64,000 bases of DNA. It comes from Photobacterium salinisoli (GTDB taxonomy: Bacteria > Pseudomonadota > Gammaproteobacteria > Enterobacterales > Vibrionaceae). The notes under the pieces are model-generated. The model saw nothing but the letters and a program-made list of their open reading frames with translations, made no database searches and was not told the DNA's origin. Shown here one piece after another: positions 10,705 to 19,721 of this stretch. The stretch is taken from the NCBI RefSeq assembly GCF_003614885.1, contig NZ_QZMS01000016.1, positions 1 to 64,000 on the forward strand. Reading direction: 5' to 3'. The position numbers were made by a program, and so were the translations under genes. Numbering within the stretch: position 1 is the first letter of the stretch; each line of letters begins with the position of its first letter.

Positions 10705-11616
10705 ATGCAAAAATACGACATCAAGACCTTTCAGGGCATGATTCTGGCGCTTCAGGATTACTGGGGCCAGCAAGGTTGTACTATCGTGCAGCCGCTGGAT
10801 ATGGAAGTGGGTGCCGGTACCTCGCATCCAATGACCTGCCTGCGAGCACTGGGCCCGGAGCCGATTGCGGCCGCCTATGTGCAGCCATCACGTCGCCCGA
10901 CTGACGGCCGTTACGGTGAAAACCCTAACCGTCTGCAGCACTATTACCAGTTTCAGGTGATCATCAAACCATCACCTGACAACATTCAGGAACTCTATCT
11001 GGGCTCGCTGGAAGCGCTGGGCGTAGACACGCAAGTACATGACATCCGCTTCGTAGAAGACAACTGGGAAAACCCGACTCTGGGTGCCTGGGGTCTGGGT
11101 TGGGAAGTGTGGCTGAACGGTATGGAAGTGACCCAGTTCACCTATTTCCAGCAAGTCGGCGGTCTGGAATGTAAACCGGTCACCGGTGAAATCACTTACG
11201 GTATCGAGCGTCTGGCCATGTACATTCAGGGCGTCGATTCTGTTTATGATCTGGTGTGGACTGACGGTCCTTTAGGTAAAGTGACCTACGGTGACATTTT
11301 CCACCAGAACGAAGTAGAACAGTCGACCTACAACTTTGAATACGCTGATGTCGACTTCCTGTTTACCTTCTTTGATCAATGCGAGAAAGAATGTAAGTCA
11401 CTGCTTGAACTGGAACAGCCTCTCCCGCTGCCCGCTTACGAGCGTATTTTAAAGGCCGGCCATGCCTTCAACCTGCTGGATGCCCGTAAAGCGATCTCGG
11501 TAACTGAGCGCCAGCGATATATTCTTCGCATCCGTAACCTGACCAAGCAAGTGGCTGAAGCCTACTATGCCTCACGTGAAGCACTTGGCTTCCCGATGTG
11601 TAAAAAAGACAAGTAA
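10705..11616 (+). CDS. glyQ: glycine--tRNA ligase alpha subunit
   Basis: Alpha subunit of the bacterial alpha2-beta2 glycyl-tRNA synthetase; it holds the class II catalytic core that activates glycine. The 303-residue product begins [20 protein letters not shown], the standard family start, so I set the start at 10705 although the frame is open from 10603. Further signatures are [30 protein letters not shown] and the C-terminal [16 protein letters not shown]. glyS follows after 9 bp, so the two are co-transcribed and probably translated in balance. Confidence 0.97.
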   Translation: MQKYDIKTFQGMILALQDYWGQQGCTIVQPLDMEVGAGTSHPMTCLRALGPEPIAAAYVQPSRRPTDGRYGENPNRLQHYYQFQVIIKPSPDNIQELYLGSLEALGVDTQVHDIRFVEDNWENPTLGAWGLGWEVWLNGMEVTQFTYFQQVGGLECKPVTGEITYGIERLAMYIQGVDSVYDLVWTDGPLGKVTYGDIFHQNEVEQSTYNFEYADVDFLFTFFDQCEKECKSLLELEQPLPLPAYERILKAGHAFNLLDARKAISVTERQRYILRIRNLTKQVAEAYYASREALGFPMCKKDK

Positions 11617-11625
11617 GGATCACGC

Positions 11626-13698
11626 ATGGCTGACAAGAATTTTCTGATTGAACTGGGTACGGAAGAGCTACCACCAAAAGCCCTGCGCACCCTGGCAGAA
11701 GCCTTTGCCGAAAACTTTACGGCGGAACTTAACGCGGCTGAATTAGCCTTTGACCATATCAAATGGTACGCCGCACCCCGCCGGCTGGCCCTGAAAGTCA
11801 CCGCACTGGCGGACGGCCAGGCAGATAAAGTGGTCGAGAAACGCGGTCCGGCCATCAGTGTCGCTTTCGATGCGGACGGCAACCCAACCAAAGCCGCTCA
11901 GGGCTGGGCCCGCGGCAACGGCATTACGGTTGAACAGGCCGAACGCCTGAAAACCGACAAAGGCGAATGGCTGCTGTTCAAAGAGGCAGTGAAAGGCAAA
12001 CCTGCCGCTGAGCTGCTCTGTGAACTGGCTGCCGCAGCACTGGCGAAACTGCCAATTCCAAAACCAATGCGTTGGGGCGATAAAGAGACACAATTTATCC
12101 GTCCGGTAAAAACCCTGGTCATGCTGCTCAATGACGCGCTGATCCCAGGCACCATTCTGGGTGTGGAATCGGCACGTACGATCCGTGGCCACCGTTTCAT
12201 GGGCGAATCTGAATTCAGCATCGAACATGCTGATCAGTACCCTGCCATCCTGGAAGAACGCGGTAAAGTCATCGCAGATTACGAAACCCGTAAAGCCCAA
12301 ATCATCGCAGGTGCAAAAGAAGCGGCTATCGCTGTTGGCGGTCAGGCCGATCTGGACGATGAGCTGGTTGAAGAAGTCACCTCTCTGGTCGAATGGCCTG
12401 TGGTACTGACAGCCTCTTTTGAAGAAGAATTCCTCAACGTACCGGCCGAAGCTCTGGTTTACACCATGAAAGGTGATCAGAAATACTTCCCGGTCTACGA
12501 CGCTGACGGCAAACTGCTACCGAAGTTTATCTTCGTGTCGAACATCGTCTCCAAAGAGCCTCGCCACATTATCGAAGGGAATGAAAAAGTCGTTCGCCCT
12601 CGCCTGGCGGATGCTGAATTCTTCTTTAACACCGACCGTAAACGTCCGCTGGTCGATCGCCTGCACGAACTGGACAGCGTACTGTTCCAGAAACAATTGG
12701 GCACCCTGCGTGACAAAACAGATCGTATTACCGCGATGTCCGGTTATATCGCTCAGCAAATTGGTGCTGATATTGAGCACGCAGAGCGCGCTGGTCTGTT
12801 GTCAAAGTGCGATCTGATGACATCCATGGTCTTCGAATTTACCGATACCCAAGGCGTGATGGGCATGCACTATGCACGGCTTGACGGTGAACACGAAGAC
12901 GTTGCCGTCGCGCTTAACGAGCAGTACATGCCACGCTTTGCCGGTGACAGTCTGCCGGGTTCTGATGTCGCAGCTGCGGTTGCACTGGCTGACAAAATGG
13001 ACACCCTGGTAGGTATCTTCGGTATCGGTCAGCACCCTAAAGGTGCCAATGACCCGTTCGCTCTGCGCCGAGCGGCTCTGGGTGCCCTGCGCATCATGGT
13101 AGAAAAAGGCTATCAGCTGGATCTGGTCGATATGATTGCCAAAGCCAAAGCGCTGTTTGGCCATAAGCTGACGAACCAAAACGTAGAAGCTGATGTGATT
13201 GATTTCATGCTGGGCCGCTTCCGTGCCTGGTATCAGGATGAAGGCCACACGGTTGATGTGATTCAGGCCGTTTTGGCCCGTCGCCCGACCTCTCCGGCTG
13301 ACTTTGATAAGCGCGTCAAAGCAGTCAGTCATTTCCGCTCTCTGGACGCGGCTGAATCACTGGCTGCGGCCAATAAGCGTGTCGGCAATATCCTGGCGAA
13401 ATTTGACGGTGAATTACCTGCGGCGATTGACAGTCAGTTGCTGGTTGAAGATGCCGAAAAAGCCCTGGCGAAAGACGTAGAAGCAGTTACCGCTAAACTG
13501 GCACCTGTCTTTGCTGCCGGTGATTATCAGCAAGCTCTATCAGAGCTGGCGACCCTGCGCGATTCGGTCGATGCCTTCTTCGACAACGTCATGGTCATGG
13601 CTGAGGACGAAGCACTGAAAGTGAACCGTCTGACGATGCTCAATCAGCTACGGAATCAGTTCCTCAAAGTGGCAGATATTTCCCTGCTTCAGAACTGA
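11626..13698 (+). CDS. glyS: glycine--tRNA ligase beta subunit
   Basis: Beta subunit of the heterotetrameric glycyl-tRNA synthetase; it binds tRNA-Gly and carries the anticodon-recognition region. The 690-residue protein starts with [20 protein letters not shown] and contains the conserved [20 protein letters not shown] and FDWRRNPLV-type central part (seen here as [15 protein letters not shown]), followed by a DALR-like C-terminal domain. E. coli GlyS has 689 residues. It follows glyQ closely and is followed by a terminator. Confidence 0.98.
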   Translation: MADKNFLIELGTEELPPKALRTLAEAFAENFTAELNAAELAFDHIKWYAAPRRLALKVTALADGQADKVVEKRGPAISVAFDADGNPTKAAQGWARGNGITVEQAERLKTDKGEWLLFKEAVKGKPAAELLCELAAAALAKLPIPKPMRWGDKETQFIRPVKTLVMLLNDALIPGTILGVESARTIRGHRFMGESEFSIEHADQYPAILEERGKVIADYETRKAQIIAGAKEAAIAVGGQADLDDELVEEVTSLVEWPVVLTASFEEEFLNVPAEALVYTMKGDQKYFPVYDADGKLLPKFIFVSNIVSKEPRHIIEGNEKVVRPRLADAEFFFNTDRKRPLVDRLHELDSVLFQKQLGTLRDKTDRITAMSGYIAQQIGADIEHAERAGLLSKCDLMTSMVFEFTDTQGVMGMHYARLDGEHEDVAVALNEQYMPRFAGDSLPGSDVAAAVALADKMDTLVGIFGIGQHPKGANDPFALRRAALGALRIMVEKGYQLDLVDMIAKAKALFGHKLTNQNVEADVIDFMLGRFRAWYQDEGHTVDVIQAVLARRPTSPADFDKRVKAVSHFRSLDAAESLAAANKRVGNILAKFDGELPAAIDSQLLVEDAEKALAKDVEAVTAKLAPVFAAGDYQQALSELATLRDSVDAFFDNVMVMAEDEALKVNRLTMLNQLRNQFLKVADISLLQN

Positions 13699-13740
13699 CA
13701 GTCCTAGCAGAGCGTCAGTGACTCACTGACCTGATCACAA

Positions 13741-13770
13741 AGCCCGCAGATTACAGCGGGCTTTCTTTTA
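13741..13770 (+). terminator. rho-independent terminator of glyQS
   Basis: Stem AGCCCGC (13741-13747) / GCGGGCT (13756-13762) with an 8-base loop and T-rich tail. Confidence 0.88.
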
Positions 13771-13849
13771 TCTGCTTGTCCCTTCTCGCCCGGCACCAAA
13801 AGCTGACAGGCAGAATCTAAGATCTGACTGCCGGCTCACTGCCGCTGTA

Positions 13850-13865
13850 TGTTTCACGTGAAACA
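13850..13865. promoter_or_regulatory. parS centromere site 1 (perfect)
   Basis: TGTTTCACGTGAAACA is identical to the universal chromosomal parS consensus bound by ParB/Spo0J. It lies between glyS and the DUF1835 gene, about 22 kb from oriC on the gyrB side. parA and parB are at 38.7-40.4 kb. Confidence 0.95.
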
Positions 13866-13892
13866 GCCCAGTCATACTGTCGCTTGGCTCAA

Positions 13893-15173
13893 CTAGTCCT
13901 GAACCCAATGCAATGAAGACAGCGATGCATGATCCCAGGTCCAATGTTGCTCCGGACTGACTTTTATCCCCCCGACCCAATACGTGCCGGACACCATCTT
14001 TTGCTGCTGTGACAGGCATAATCTTCCCTGCTCAGTCAGACTGACAGTCTGTTCCAGCCAGGAAGCTGCACCGGTTGACGGCTCAAGACAGATTAAAGGC
14101 TGACTGCCTTGCAGCAACGGCTTGAGCAATACCCAGAACATCAAATCGCCCAAAAAGGGTAACGGCTCCAGCGCTTGATAGCCACGAAACAGATCAGCAA
14201 CCGTCATCGTGCCTGATGCCGACAACACGGTCAGCGCCAACGACTGAGTCAGGCTTAGGCCGGACTGCTGATGTGGCAGTTCCTGCAAATGGCGGCGTAT
14301 CACCTGCGCCATGTTCTCGAATCGACTCAGCCAGGGAGCATTGAGCAAGCCAAGCAGCGCAGCAGGATCAGGGGAACGAAACCCCTGCCACAGTTCGCTC
14401 GCTTTCTGCAGGGTCACAGAATCGACAGACCGTCTGTGCTGCCAGAGCGATCTCAGCCCCTCGGCGGGTAACTGACCCAACCCGATAAAACGGGTGTTGC
14501 CCGGAAAATGATTCACTTCGATGATCTCAAGCTGACGGTCGGCCACATCCGGCAGTGACGACACATAAGCCAGCAAGCGTATCAGCATAAGTTGATCGTA
14601 ATTATCGTGCTCTACCCAGAAGACCAGTCTGCGATACTCAGGGTTTGCGAACTGCGCTAACTTGTCCGCCGTCTCAGTCACGATGTCATCCGTAGTTCGC
14701 GGATCGCCGATTTCGCTCAGTAAATACTGCCGGATGTAGTCAGCCCGTTGCCGTTCGAAATCGGGTGCAGCAGTGAGTGGGCCCATGCAGTAGGGATCGA
14801 TAAAAGGCAAGAAGTCGCCATAAAAGCCCGCCTGCGCTAAGCGCTGCGCAATATCATGGCCGCAGCGAATGTGTAAGGTGGCGAGATCCTTATCCAGCGC
14901 TTCACACCCCTGCTCCATTTGCTGTTTGTGATGCTCCAGCATTTCAGCATGGTGTACCAGGCTACTCCAGCTGGGCAGCCCACACTCCCTGGCCATCACA
15001 AATTGGACATCTGCCAGTGTGATATTGTCCGGATTGAGCTGTGTCTGTGTCGGATGTAACTGCCGAACAGACTGCAGGGCATGATGATCGCCACTGCGTA
15101 CGGCTTTCAGGCGAGACTTGGCCTGGGATTTGAGATCGCTCAGGTTAAACGAAAACGCACTGTCAGTTTGCAT
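13893..15173 (-). CDS. DUF1835 domain-containing protein
   Basis: A 426-residue soluble protein of unknown function. The N-terminal 60 residues (LKSQAKSRLKAVRSGD to ARECGLPSWSSLVHH) resemble the short module often found ahead of ankyrin repeats. The middle begins with LHIRCGHDIAQRLAQAGFYGDFLPFIDPYCMGPL (quoted in parts: LHIRCGHDI, GDFLPFIDPYCMGP), the signature of DUF1835, which continues through RLVFWVEHDNYDQLMLIRLL. The C-terminal third is unassigned. It has no operon partner, lies opposite to glyS and avtA, and is bracketed by parS-like sites at 13850 and 15488. The ATG at 15173 is the first plausible start. The reading frame is intact and long, so the gene is real. Confidence 0.8.
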   Translation of the reverse strand: MQTDSAFSFNLSDLKSQAKSRLKAVRSGDHHALQSVRQLHPTQTQLNPDNITLADVQFVMARECGLPSWSSLVHHAEMLEHHKQQMEQGCEALDKDLATLHIRCGHDIAQRLAQAGFYGDFLPFIDPYCMGPLTAAPDFERQRADYIRQYLLSEIGDPRTTDDIVTETADKLAQFANPEYRRLVFWVEHDNYDQLMLIRLLAYVSSLPDVADRQLEIIEVNHFPGNTRFIGLGQLPAEGLRSLWQHRRSVDSVTLQKASELWQGFRSPDPAALLGLLNAPWLSRFENMAQVIRRHLQELPHQQSGLSLTQSLALTVLSASGTMTVADLFRGYQALEPLPFLGDLMFWVLLKPLLQGSQPLICLEPSTGAASWLEQTVSLTEQGRLCLSQQQKMVSGTYWVGGIKVSPEQHWTWDHASLSSLHWVQD

Positions 15174-15624
15174 GATTTCCTATACTCTTTGATTCCTAAG
15201 TTCGCACGACAGAAGAGCAGGCAAAAATAGGTTGTCGGCTGTGTTACCGCAAACCCAGTGACCCCGGATATATTTCTTCTGCGAGCAGGTGGCGCAGACA
15301 GGGCCATTCAAGGTTACATCACACGGCTCATTAAGCAAGCCAGCCTCAGGATCAAGTCGCCTAAGTATCACCATCGTGCAGACCATCGCCCCCTCCAACC
15401 TGCAACCCTGGATGGCCGCGTCGCCAACACAACGATTCACCGGTTAGCTTCATCTAAACTTAAGGTGACACGCCTGATTTACGTCTGTGTTTCACGTGGA
15501 ACCTATGATGAACACTATGTTGGTCTGCGGTGACTAAAGCCACTTTCACTGTATGAATCATTGTTGTATGTTGTTTGGCTCACCCACAAAATAATCACAA
15601 CAGACACACTGAGGTCGAAGCAAG
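15174..15624. other. divergent intergenic region DUF1835 gene / avtA
   Basis: About 450 bases with no supported gene. Two overlapping open frames of 86 and 91 codons on opposite strands have no ribosome-binding site or recognisable domain. The stretch holds parS-like site 2 (15488-15503) and, at its right end, the avtA ribosome-binding site (GAGGTC, about 15611). Confidence 0.6.
15488..15503. promoter_or_regulatory. parS-like site 2 (14/16)
   Basis: TGTTTCACGTGGAACC differs from the parS consensus at two positions in one half. The same 16-mer occurs inverted inside recF (25145-25160). Confidence 0.75.
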
Positions 15625-16875
15625 ATGGAGTTTTCTACATTCGGTAACAAGTTTGCCCGCTACTCAGGCATTACCCAGCTGATGGATGATTTGAACGATG
15701 GCCTGCGTAATCCAGACGCCATTATGCTAGGCGGCGGTAATCCGGCACAGATACCTGCTATGGTGGAGTACTTTACCCAGCTCAATAACAGTTTGAATCA
15801 CAGCGGCGATCTGACAGCTGCCATCACAAATTATGACGGGCCACAAGGTAAAAACACCTTTATTAATGCGCTTGCTGCCCTGCTGAGTGAGCGCTACGGC
15901 TGGGACATCAGCAATAAAAACATCAGCCTCACCAACGGTAGCCAAAGTGCCTTCTTCAGTTTGTTCAATTTGCTGGCAGGTGAGTTTCCCGATGGCCGCC
16001 ACAAGAAAATTCTGTTACCTCTCGCTCCAGAATATATCGGCTATGGTGATGCCGGCGTCAGCCCGGATATGTTTATCTCTTATAAGCCCGAGATCAGCTT
16101 ACTGGAAAATGGCCTGTTTAAGTACAACGTCGATTTCAACGCCCTGACCCTTGATGACAGTGTCGGTGCTATCTGCGCGTCGCGTCCGACCAACCCGACC
16201 GGCAATGTGCTGACCGACGAAGAAATCCGCCATTTGGATCAGCTCGCCCAGCAGCACAACATCCCATTAATCATAGATAATGCTTATGGCATGCCATTCC
16301 CTGACATCATCTTTGAAGACGTCACGCCGTTCTGGAACCGCAACACTATCCTGTGCATGAGCCTCTCTAAACTGGGGTTACCCGGCGTGCGCTGCGGCAT
16401 TGTCATTGCCAGTGAAGAAATCACCACAGCGCTGGCAAACATGAATGGAGTGCTCAGCCTGGCACCGGGCAGCGTTGGCCCTGCGATTGCGAACAAGATG
16501 ATCGAACAAGGCGACTTGCTGCATTTGAGCGAAACTGTCATCAAACCTTACTACCAGAAAAAGTCACAGCAGGCAGTGCAATGGCTGCAACAAGCCATTC
16601 CTGACCCGCGTTTCCGGATCCATAAACCGGAAGGCGCCATGTTCCTTTGGCTGTGGTTTAAAGAATTGCCAATCACCACCATGGAACTGTACCGTCGCCT
16701 GAAAGCACGAGGAGTGCTGATAGTACCCGGTGAATACTTTTTCATTGGATTAAATGAAGACTGGCTACACGGTCATGAATGCCTGCGCATGAACTATGTG
16801 CAGGAAGACGAAAAGATGCAACGCGGCATTGCCATCATTGCCGAAGAAATCGCAAAAGCTTATCAGCAAGGCTAA
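15625..16875 (+). CDS. avtA: valine--pyruvate aminotransferase AvtA
   Basis: PLP-dependent class I/II aminotransferase that interconverts valine or alanine with their 2-oxo acids (alanine-valine transaminase). The 416-residue protein begins MEFSTFGNKFARYSGITQLM, typical of AvtA. It shows IMLGGGNPAQIP, ASRPTNPTGNVL, the aspartate segment LIIDNAYGMPFPDI, and the PLP-lysine segment CMSLSKLGLPGVRCGIV (Lys about residue 250). Length equals E. coli AvtA (417). It probably works with the ilv genes at 52-59 kb in branched-chain amino-acid metabolism. Monocistronic, with a hairpin behind. Confidence 0.96.
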   Translation: MEFSTFGNKFARYSGITQLMDDLNDGLRNPDAIMLGGGNPAQIPAMVEYFTQLNNSLNHSGDLTAAITNYDGPQGKNTFINALAALLSERYGWDISNKNISLTNGSQSAFFSLFNLLAGEFPDGRHKKILLPLAPEYIGYGDAGVSPDMFISYKPEISLLENGLFKYNVDFNALTLDDSVGAICASRPTNPTGNVLTDEEIRHLDQLAQQHNIPLIIDNAYGMPFPDIIFEDVTPFWNRNTILCMSLSKLGLPGVRCGIVIASEEITTALANMNGVLSLAPGSVGPAIANKMIEQGDLLHLSETVIKPYYQKKSQQAVQWLQQAIPDPRFRIHKPEGAMFLWLWFKELPITTMELYRRLKARGVLIVPGEYFFIGLNEDWLHGHECLRMNYVQEDEKMQRGIAIIAEEIAKAYQQG

Positions 16876-16909
16876 GCGTGTCACTAAACACAAGCGTTAA
16901 AGACAAATC

Positions 16910-16930
16910 ACAGGGCATTCACTGCCCTGT
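16910..16930 (+). terminator. probable terminator after avtA
   Basis: Perfect stem ACAGGGCA (16910-16917) / TGCCCTGT (16923-16930), 5-base loop, short T-rich tail. Confidence 0.6.
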
Positions 16931-16996
16931 TTGCTGATCTGGACCAAGACAGGGTCGTCTGCAAGCAGCATAATTTCTGTCACAGATACCGGTGAC

Positions 16997-17511
16997 TCAA
17001 AGGATTGTCTTTGTATTCGGATGGTAAACCATAGTGACAAACTGAGAATCTTCAGTGATCTTTTCAAATCCAAACCGCCGATATAAACCGCTCACTGGAT
17101 TCCCTTGTAAATACGTTAAGCAACAAGGTCGATGTGCTTTGTCAGACCAGGCAATTACTGCGCGTAGCACCGCACTGCCGATCCCCCGTCCCTGCCATTG
17201 CGGTAAAAGAAAGAAGCGGCTGAAATAACTGTGCGGTGAACCGGCACTGTCTTGTTCAGCAGCCGGAGGCATTCCGGCTCAATCGTTTCCAACAACACAC
17301 TGCCAATCGGGATGCCGTCCATCAAGATCAATAAAGGTTGGCATTCCTGCCACTCAGTCAAATGCAGTTGATACTGCAACGCTTCATCCCAGCCAAAGAC
17401 CTGTGTGACAGCCTGCCGTTCAGCGGCTTTCTTTAATTCGAAAATGAAGCGTTCATGATGAGGCGCTGCAATAACAAGAGACAATCCGGCTGGTTTATCC
17501 GCAGGTAACAA
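16997..17511 (-). pseudogene. GNAT family N-acetyltransferase, frameshifted and N-terminally damaged
   Basis: Two overlapping minus-strand frames together encode a GNAT protein. The upstream frame (17511 down to about 17270) gives LPADKPAGLSLVIAAPHHER to DGIPIGSVLLETIEPE. The downstream frame (17272-16997) continues with SYFSRFFLLPQWQGRGIGSA, the acetyl-CoA-binding motif A (Q/R-x-x-G-x-G/A), and ends after FGFEKITEDSQFVTM. A one-base-class frameshift near 17270 separates them. It lies in a perfect 7-bp hairpin (AGCCGGA/TCCGGCT, 17263-17281). In addition, the upstream frame hits a stop at 17545-17547 before any ATG, so the normal N terminus seems lost. A sequencing error could explain the frameshift but not the missing start. 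Substrate unknown. Confidence 0.7.
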
Positions 17512-17640
17512 CTGCAGCAGATAGGCTGCGCTGACGGTTGAGGCTTAATTGTGGTTTGCTATCTATAGCCACGTCTTTCTTCCTTGATAATTGATCATCG
17601 CTTGACGAAGATAGCCCAAACCAAAGCGTCACTACAGTGT

Positions 17641-17656
17641 TGTTTCACGTGAAACC
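17641..17656. promoter_or_regulatory. parS site 3 (15/16)
   Basis: TGTTTCACGTGAAACC matches the parS consensus at 15 of 16 positions. It lies 37 bp (start to start) from site 4, between the GNAT pseudogene and ibpA. Confidence 0.9.
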
Positions 17657-17677
17657 TTCATCATGGGATACCGCCTG

Positions 17678-17693
17678 TGTTTCACGTGAAACA
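17678..17693. promoter_or_regulatory. parS site 4 (perfect)
   Basis: TGTTTCACGTGAAACA, identical to the consensus. With site 3 it forms a close pair in the same intergenic region. Confidence 0.95.
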
Positions 17694-17725
17694 TAGGCCG
17701 CAGCTCTGGAAGTTATGGCCATCAA

Positions 17726-17754
17726 TAAAAAAGGCCAGCGCTGAGGCTGGCCTT
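17726..17754 (-). terminator. rho-independent terminator of ibpA
   Basis: On the minus strand AAGGCCAGC pairs with GCTGGCCTT (17746-17754 with 17731-17739), followed by a T run (A run at 17727-17732 on the plus strand). Confidence 0.88.
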
Positions 17755-17773
17755 CCATACAGACAGAGAAAAC

Positions 17774-18244
17774 TCAGAGGCTGTCGCTGACAACCGATTC
17801 ATCTCGACCAATCAAACGCTGACCGTTAATGGCAATCTTACGCGGTTTTTCCTCTTCAGGAATTTCCCGCTCCAGTTCGATGTGCAGCAAACCGTTTTCC
17901 ATTGAGGCTCCCACCACTTTGACGTGATCGGCTAACTGAAACTTGCGCTCAAAATCGCGCTCAGCAATGCCCTGGTACAGATAATGGCGCTTTTCTTCGT
18001 TGCTGTCGGCATCGGCACGTTTGCCCGTCACAATCAGGCGGTTTTGATGCTGACTGATGTCCATCTGCGCTTCAGAAAAGCCGGCCACTGCCATGGTAAT
18101 ACGGTAGTGGTTCTCGTCTTGCTGCTCTATGTTGTATGGAGGATATCCGCCATTGCTGTTATTCATATTCTGTTCCATCTGGTTGAACAGACGGTCGAAA
18201 CCAATGGCAGAACGGTACAGGGGAGAAAAATCTAGGGTACGCAT
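17774..18244 (-). CDS. ibpA: small heat-shock protein IbpA/Hsp20
   Basis: Holding chaperone that binds unfolding proteins and inclusion bodies, keeping them accessible to DnaK and ClpB. The 156-residue protein starts [20 protein letters not shown], as E. coli IbpA/B do. It carries an alpha-crystallin domain (about 37-130) with [29 protein letters not shown] and [21 protein letters not shown], the last containing the family I-x-I-like tail. I start at the ATG at 18244, which has GAAGGA 6-7 bases before it. Only one ibp gene is present, where enterics have two. A ROSE-like hairpin covers the ribosome-binding site and a sigma-32-type promoter lies upstream. Confidence 0.95.
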   Translation of the reverse strand: MRTLDFSPLYRSAIGFDRLFNQMEQNMNNSNGGYPPYNIEQQDENHYRITMAVAGFSEAQMDISQHQNRLIVTGKRADADSNEEKRHYLYQGIAERDFERKFQLADHVKVVGASMENGLLHIELEREIPEEEKPRKIAINGQRLIGRDESVVSDSL

Positions 18245-18252
18245 AATCACTA

Positions 18253-18267
18253 TCCTTCTATGAAGCA
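18253..18267 (-). promoter_or_regulatory. ROSE-like RNA thermometer hairpin over the ibpA ribosome-binding site
   Basis: The minus strand reads TTGCTTCATAGAAGGA. TGCTTC can fold onto GAAGGA with a three-base loop, leaving a G opposite the G of the Shine-Dalgarno. That UYGCU/AGGA pairing with a G-G pair is the hallmark of ROSE thermometers in hsp20 leaders, which melt at heat-shock temperature. A second upstream hairpin is possible but was not resolved. Confidence 0.65.
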
Positions 18268-18358
18268 ATACTATTACGATAATCAGTTATGAAGCGGGTT
18301 TTCCTCATGGACAAACCTGTGAAGGCCCAATGTCTGGCGCCTCCTGCTTCACAAATAG

Positions 18359-18386
18359 ATATAAGGGCATCTGAATTGGCTTCAAG
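18359..18386 (-). promoter_or_regulatory. sigma-32 (RpoH) type promoter of ibpA
   Basis: The minus strand has CTTGAAG (18380-18386) and CCCTTATAT (18359-18367) separated by 12 bp, close to the RpoH consensus CTTGAA-N11-16-CCCCATNT. It places a leader of about 110 bases before the ibpA start, long enough for the thermometer. Confidence 0.65.
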
Positions 18387-18472
18387 GGATCATGGAAAAA
18401 AATTTTTCGACACCGGCTCACAACGACAACTCATCCAATGATGAAGGCAAGAACTCGCAAGACGACAGCCTC

Positions 18473-19486
18473 TCAGGCCAGCAACTGACGACGGTATTCG
18501 CCCGGCGCCTGCCCTGTCCAGCGCTTGAACGCGCGGTGAAAATTCGCCTCGCTGGCAAAGCCCACCAGATAACCGATTTCACTTAAGGTTACATCTCGCC
18601 GACGGATATGGTTAAGCGCCAGGGTTTTACGGCTGTGTTCCAGTATCTGCTTATAGCTGGTGCCTAACTCACTGAGTTTACGCTGCAGATTACGCACGCT
18701 CATTCCTAAAGCCGCTGCAACCTGGGTTTGGGTCGGGGCGCCAAGCGAAAGCCGTTCGAGAATGTTGCACTTCACCTGGTGCACCAGATCGATACGAGCC
18801 AAAAACTCGTTGAGGATCTTTTCATGGCCAGCTCGTATCGCCGGGTTGCCACTGAGTAATGGCTGCCTTGCTGCACTCCTGTCAAATGCCAGCAAATTAC
18901 GCGGCTGCTCAAAACTAACCGGGCATCGAAAGAAAGCCCTCAGATACTGCCCTTGGTCAGCCGGCGGGGAAAACTGGAACGTCACATAAGCCGGTTGCAA
19001 ATCGACATCTACCACATCACGCGCAAAACTGACCACCATTGCCATAAAAGCTTCCAGTTCCTGGCGACGCATGAGCGACTGCTCCTCAGTCCCGGCCATC
19101 AAAGCGATATCCAGCACCAGAGCTTCCGGGCTCTCGATTAATTGCAGATTACTGATGTCACAAACCACGCTGTTATAATCGACAAGCTGTAACAGCGCCT
19201 CTTCCAGGGTATCCGCCGACATCATGGCGTAACCCAGAATATGAAAAACACCGGGATGAAAATACCGTGCAATCTGGACAGTAAAATCCTGCTCGGGTAA
19301 AAAGCGGTTACAGTAATCGATCAGTGCCGACAATTTTCGGATGGATATCCGTACTTCCTGGCTCTGCAGTTCACGCAGATCGAGACCGCACTCATGGAGA
19401 GCCTGCTCCATATCCAGGCCATAATGCTGCATCGCTTTCGCGATAGGGATCATCCAGCTGCTCAGGGTTGAGTAATAACCTTCCAT
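18473..19486 (-). CDS. AraC family transcriptional regulator
   Basis: A protein of about 337 residues of the AraC/XylS class. The N-terminal two thirds form the Arabinose_bd-type sensor domain (PF12625 style) common in regulators such as OruR, with LSSWMIPIAKAMQHYGLD at the start and YFHPGVFHILGYAMMSADTL in the middle. The C-terminal 100 residues hold two helix-turn-helix motifs, seen in TQTQVAAALGMSVRNLQRKL and LSEIGYLVGFASEANFHRAF, ending RWTGQAPGEYRR. It is divergent from aidB and the fadD remnant, so it probably regulated that acyl-CoA cluster. Start choice is uncertain: I use the ATG at 19486, and the frame is open to 19549. Confidence 0.85.
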   Translation of the reverse strand: MEGYYSTLSSWMIPIAKAMQHYGLDMEQALHECGLDLRELQSQEVRISIRKLSALIDYCNRFLPEQDFTVQIARYFHPGVFHILGYAMMSADTLEEALLQLVDYNSVVCDISNLQLIESPEALVLDIALMAGTEEQSLMRRQELEAFMAMVVSFARDVVDVDLQPAYVTFQFSPPADQGQYLRAFFRCPVSFEQPRNLLAFDRSAARQPLLSGNPAIRAGHEKILNEFLARIDLVHQVKCNILERLSLGAPTQTQVAAALGMSVRNLQRKLSELGTSYKQILEHSRKTLALNHIRRRDVTLSEIGYLVGFASEANFHRAFKRWTGQAPGEYRRQLLA

Positions 19487-19609
19487 CAATACTGTCGCGC
19501 ACTCTTGCGGCCTGCCTCCCAAAAATGTCATCACAACTGCCGGTTGCACAGATCAACAATAAATTGGCGTGAACAGACATAGTCAAACATGACTGCTGGT
19601 ATACAGTCT

Positions 19610-19631
19610 GATGTTAAGGCGATGTTAATGA
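19610..19631 (+). promoter_or_regulatory. two 11-bp direct repeats, candidate AraC-type operator
   Basis: GATGTTAAGGC is followed immediately by GATGTTAATGA, so the 8-mer GATGTTAA occurs twice with an 11-bp period, one helical turn. Tandem direct repeats of this spacing are typical of AraC-family half-sites. It lies between the divergent regulator gene and aidB. A perfect 5-bp inverted repeat (AGTCA-AACA-TGACT) lies at 19581-19594. Function is inferred. Confidence 0.4.
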
Positions 19632-19721
19632 TATTGGCGGGGAATGTCGAATGCCATGATCGCCAAAGCCACAGAAAATCAACAGGACACACTGCCCCCT
19701 TACAACCAAAGAGAGCCGAAT

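Noticed and set aside
11568-11583. parS-like TGCCTCACGTGAAGCA in glyQ
   Set aside because: Three mismatches, though the core is intact; explained by glyQ codons for ASREA.
15180-15533. Two overlapping frames of 86 and 91 codons on opposite strands before avtA
   Set aside because: No domain, no ribosome-binding site, and they overlap each other; the frame on the plus strand runs through parS-like site 2.
18392-18586. 64-codon plus-strand frame beside ibpA
   Set aside because: It overlaps the 3' end of the AraC-type gene and the sigma-32 promoter of ibpA and shows no protein features.
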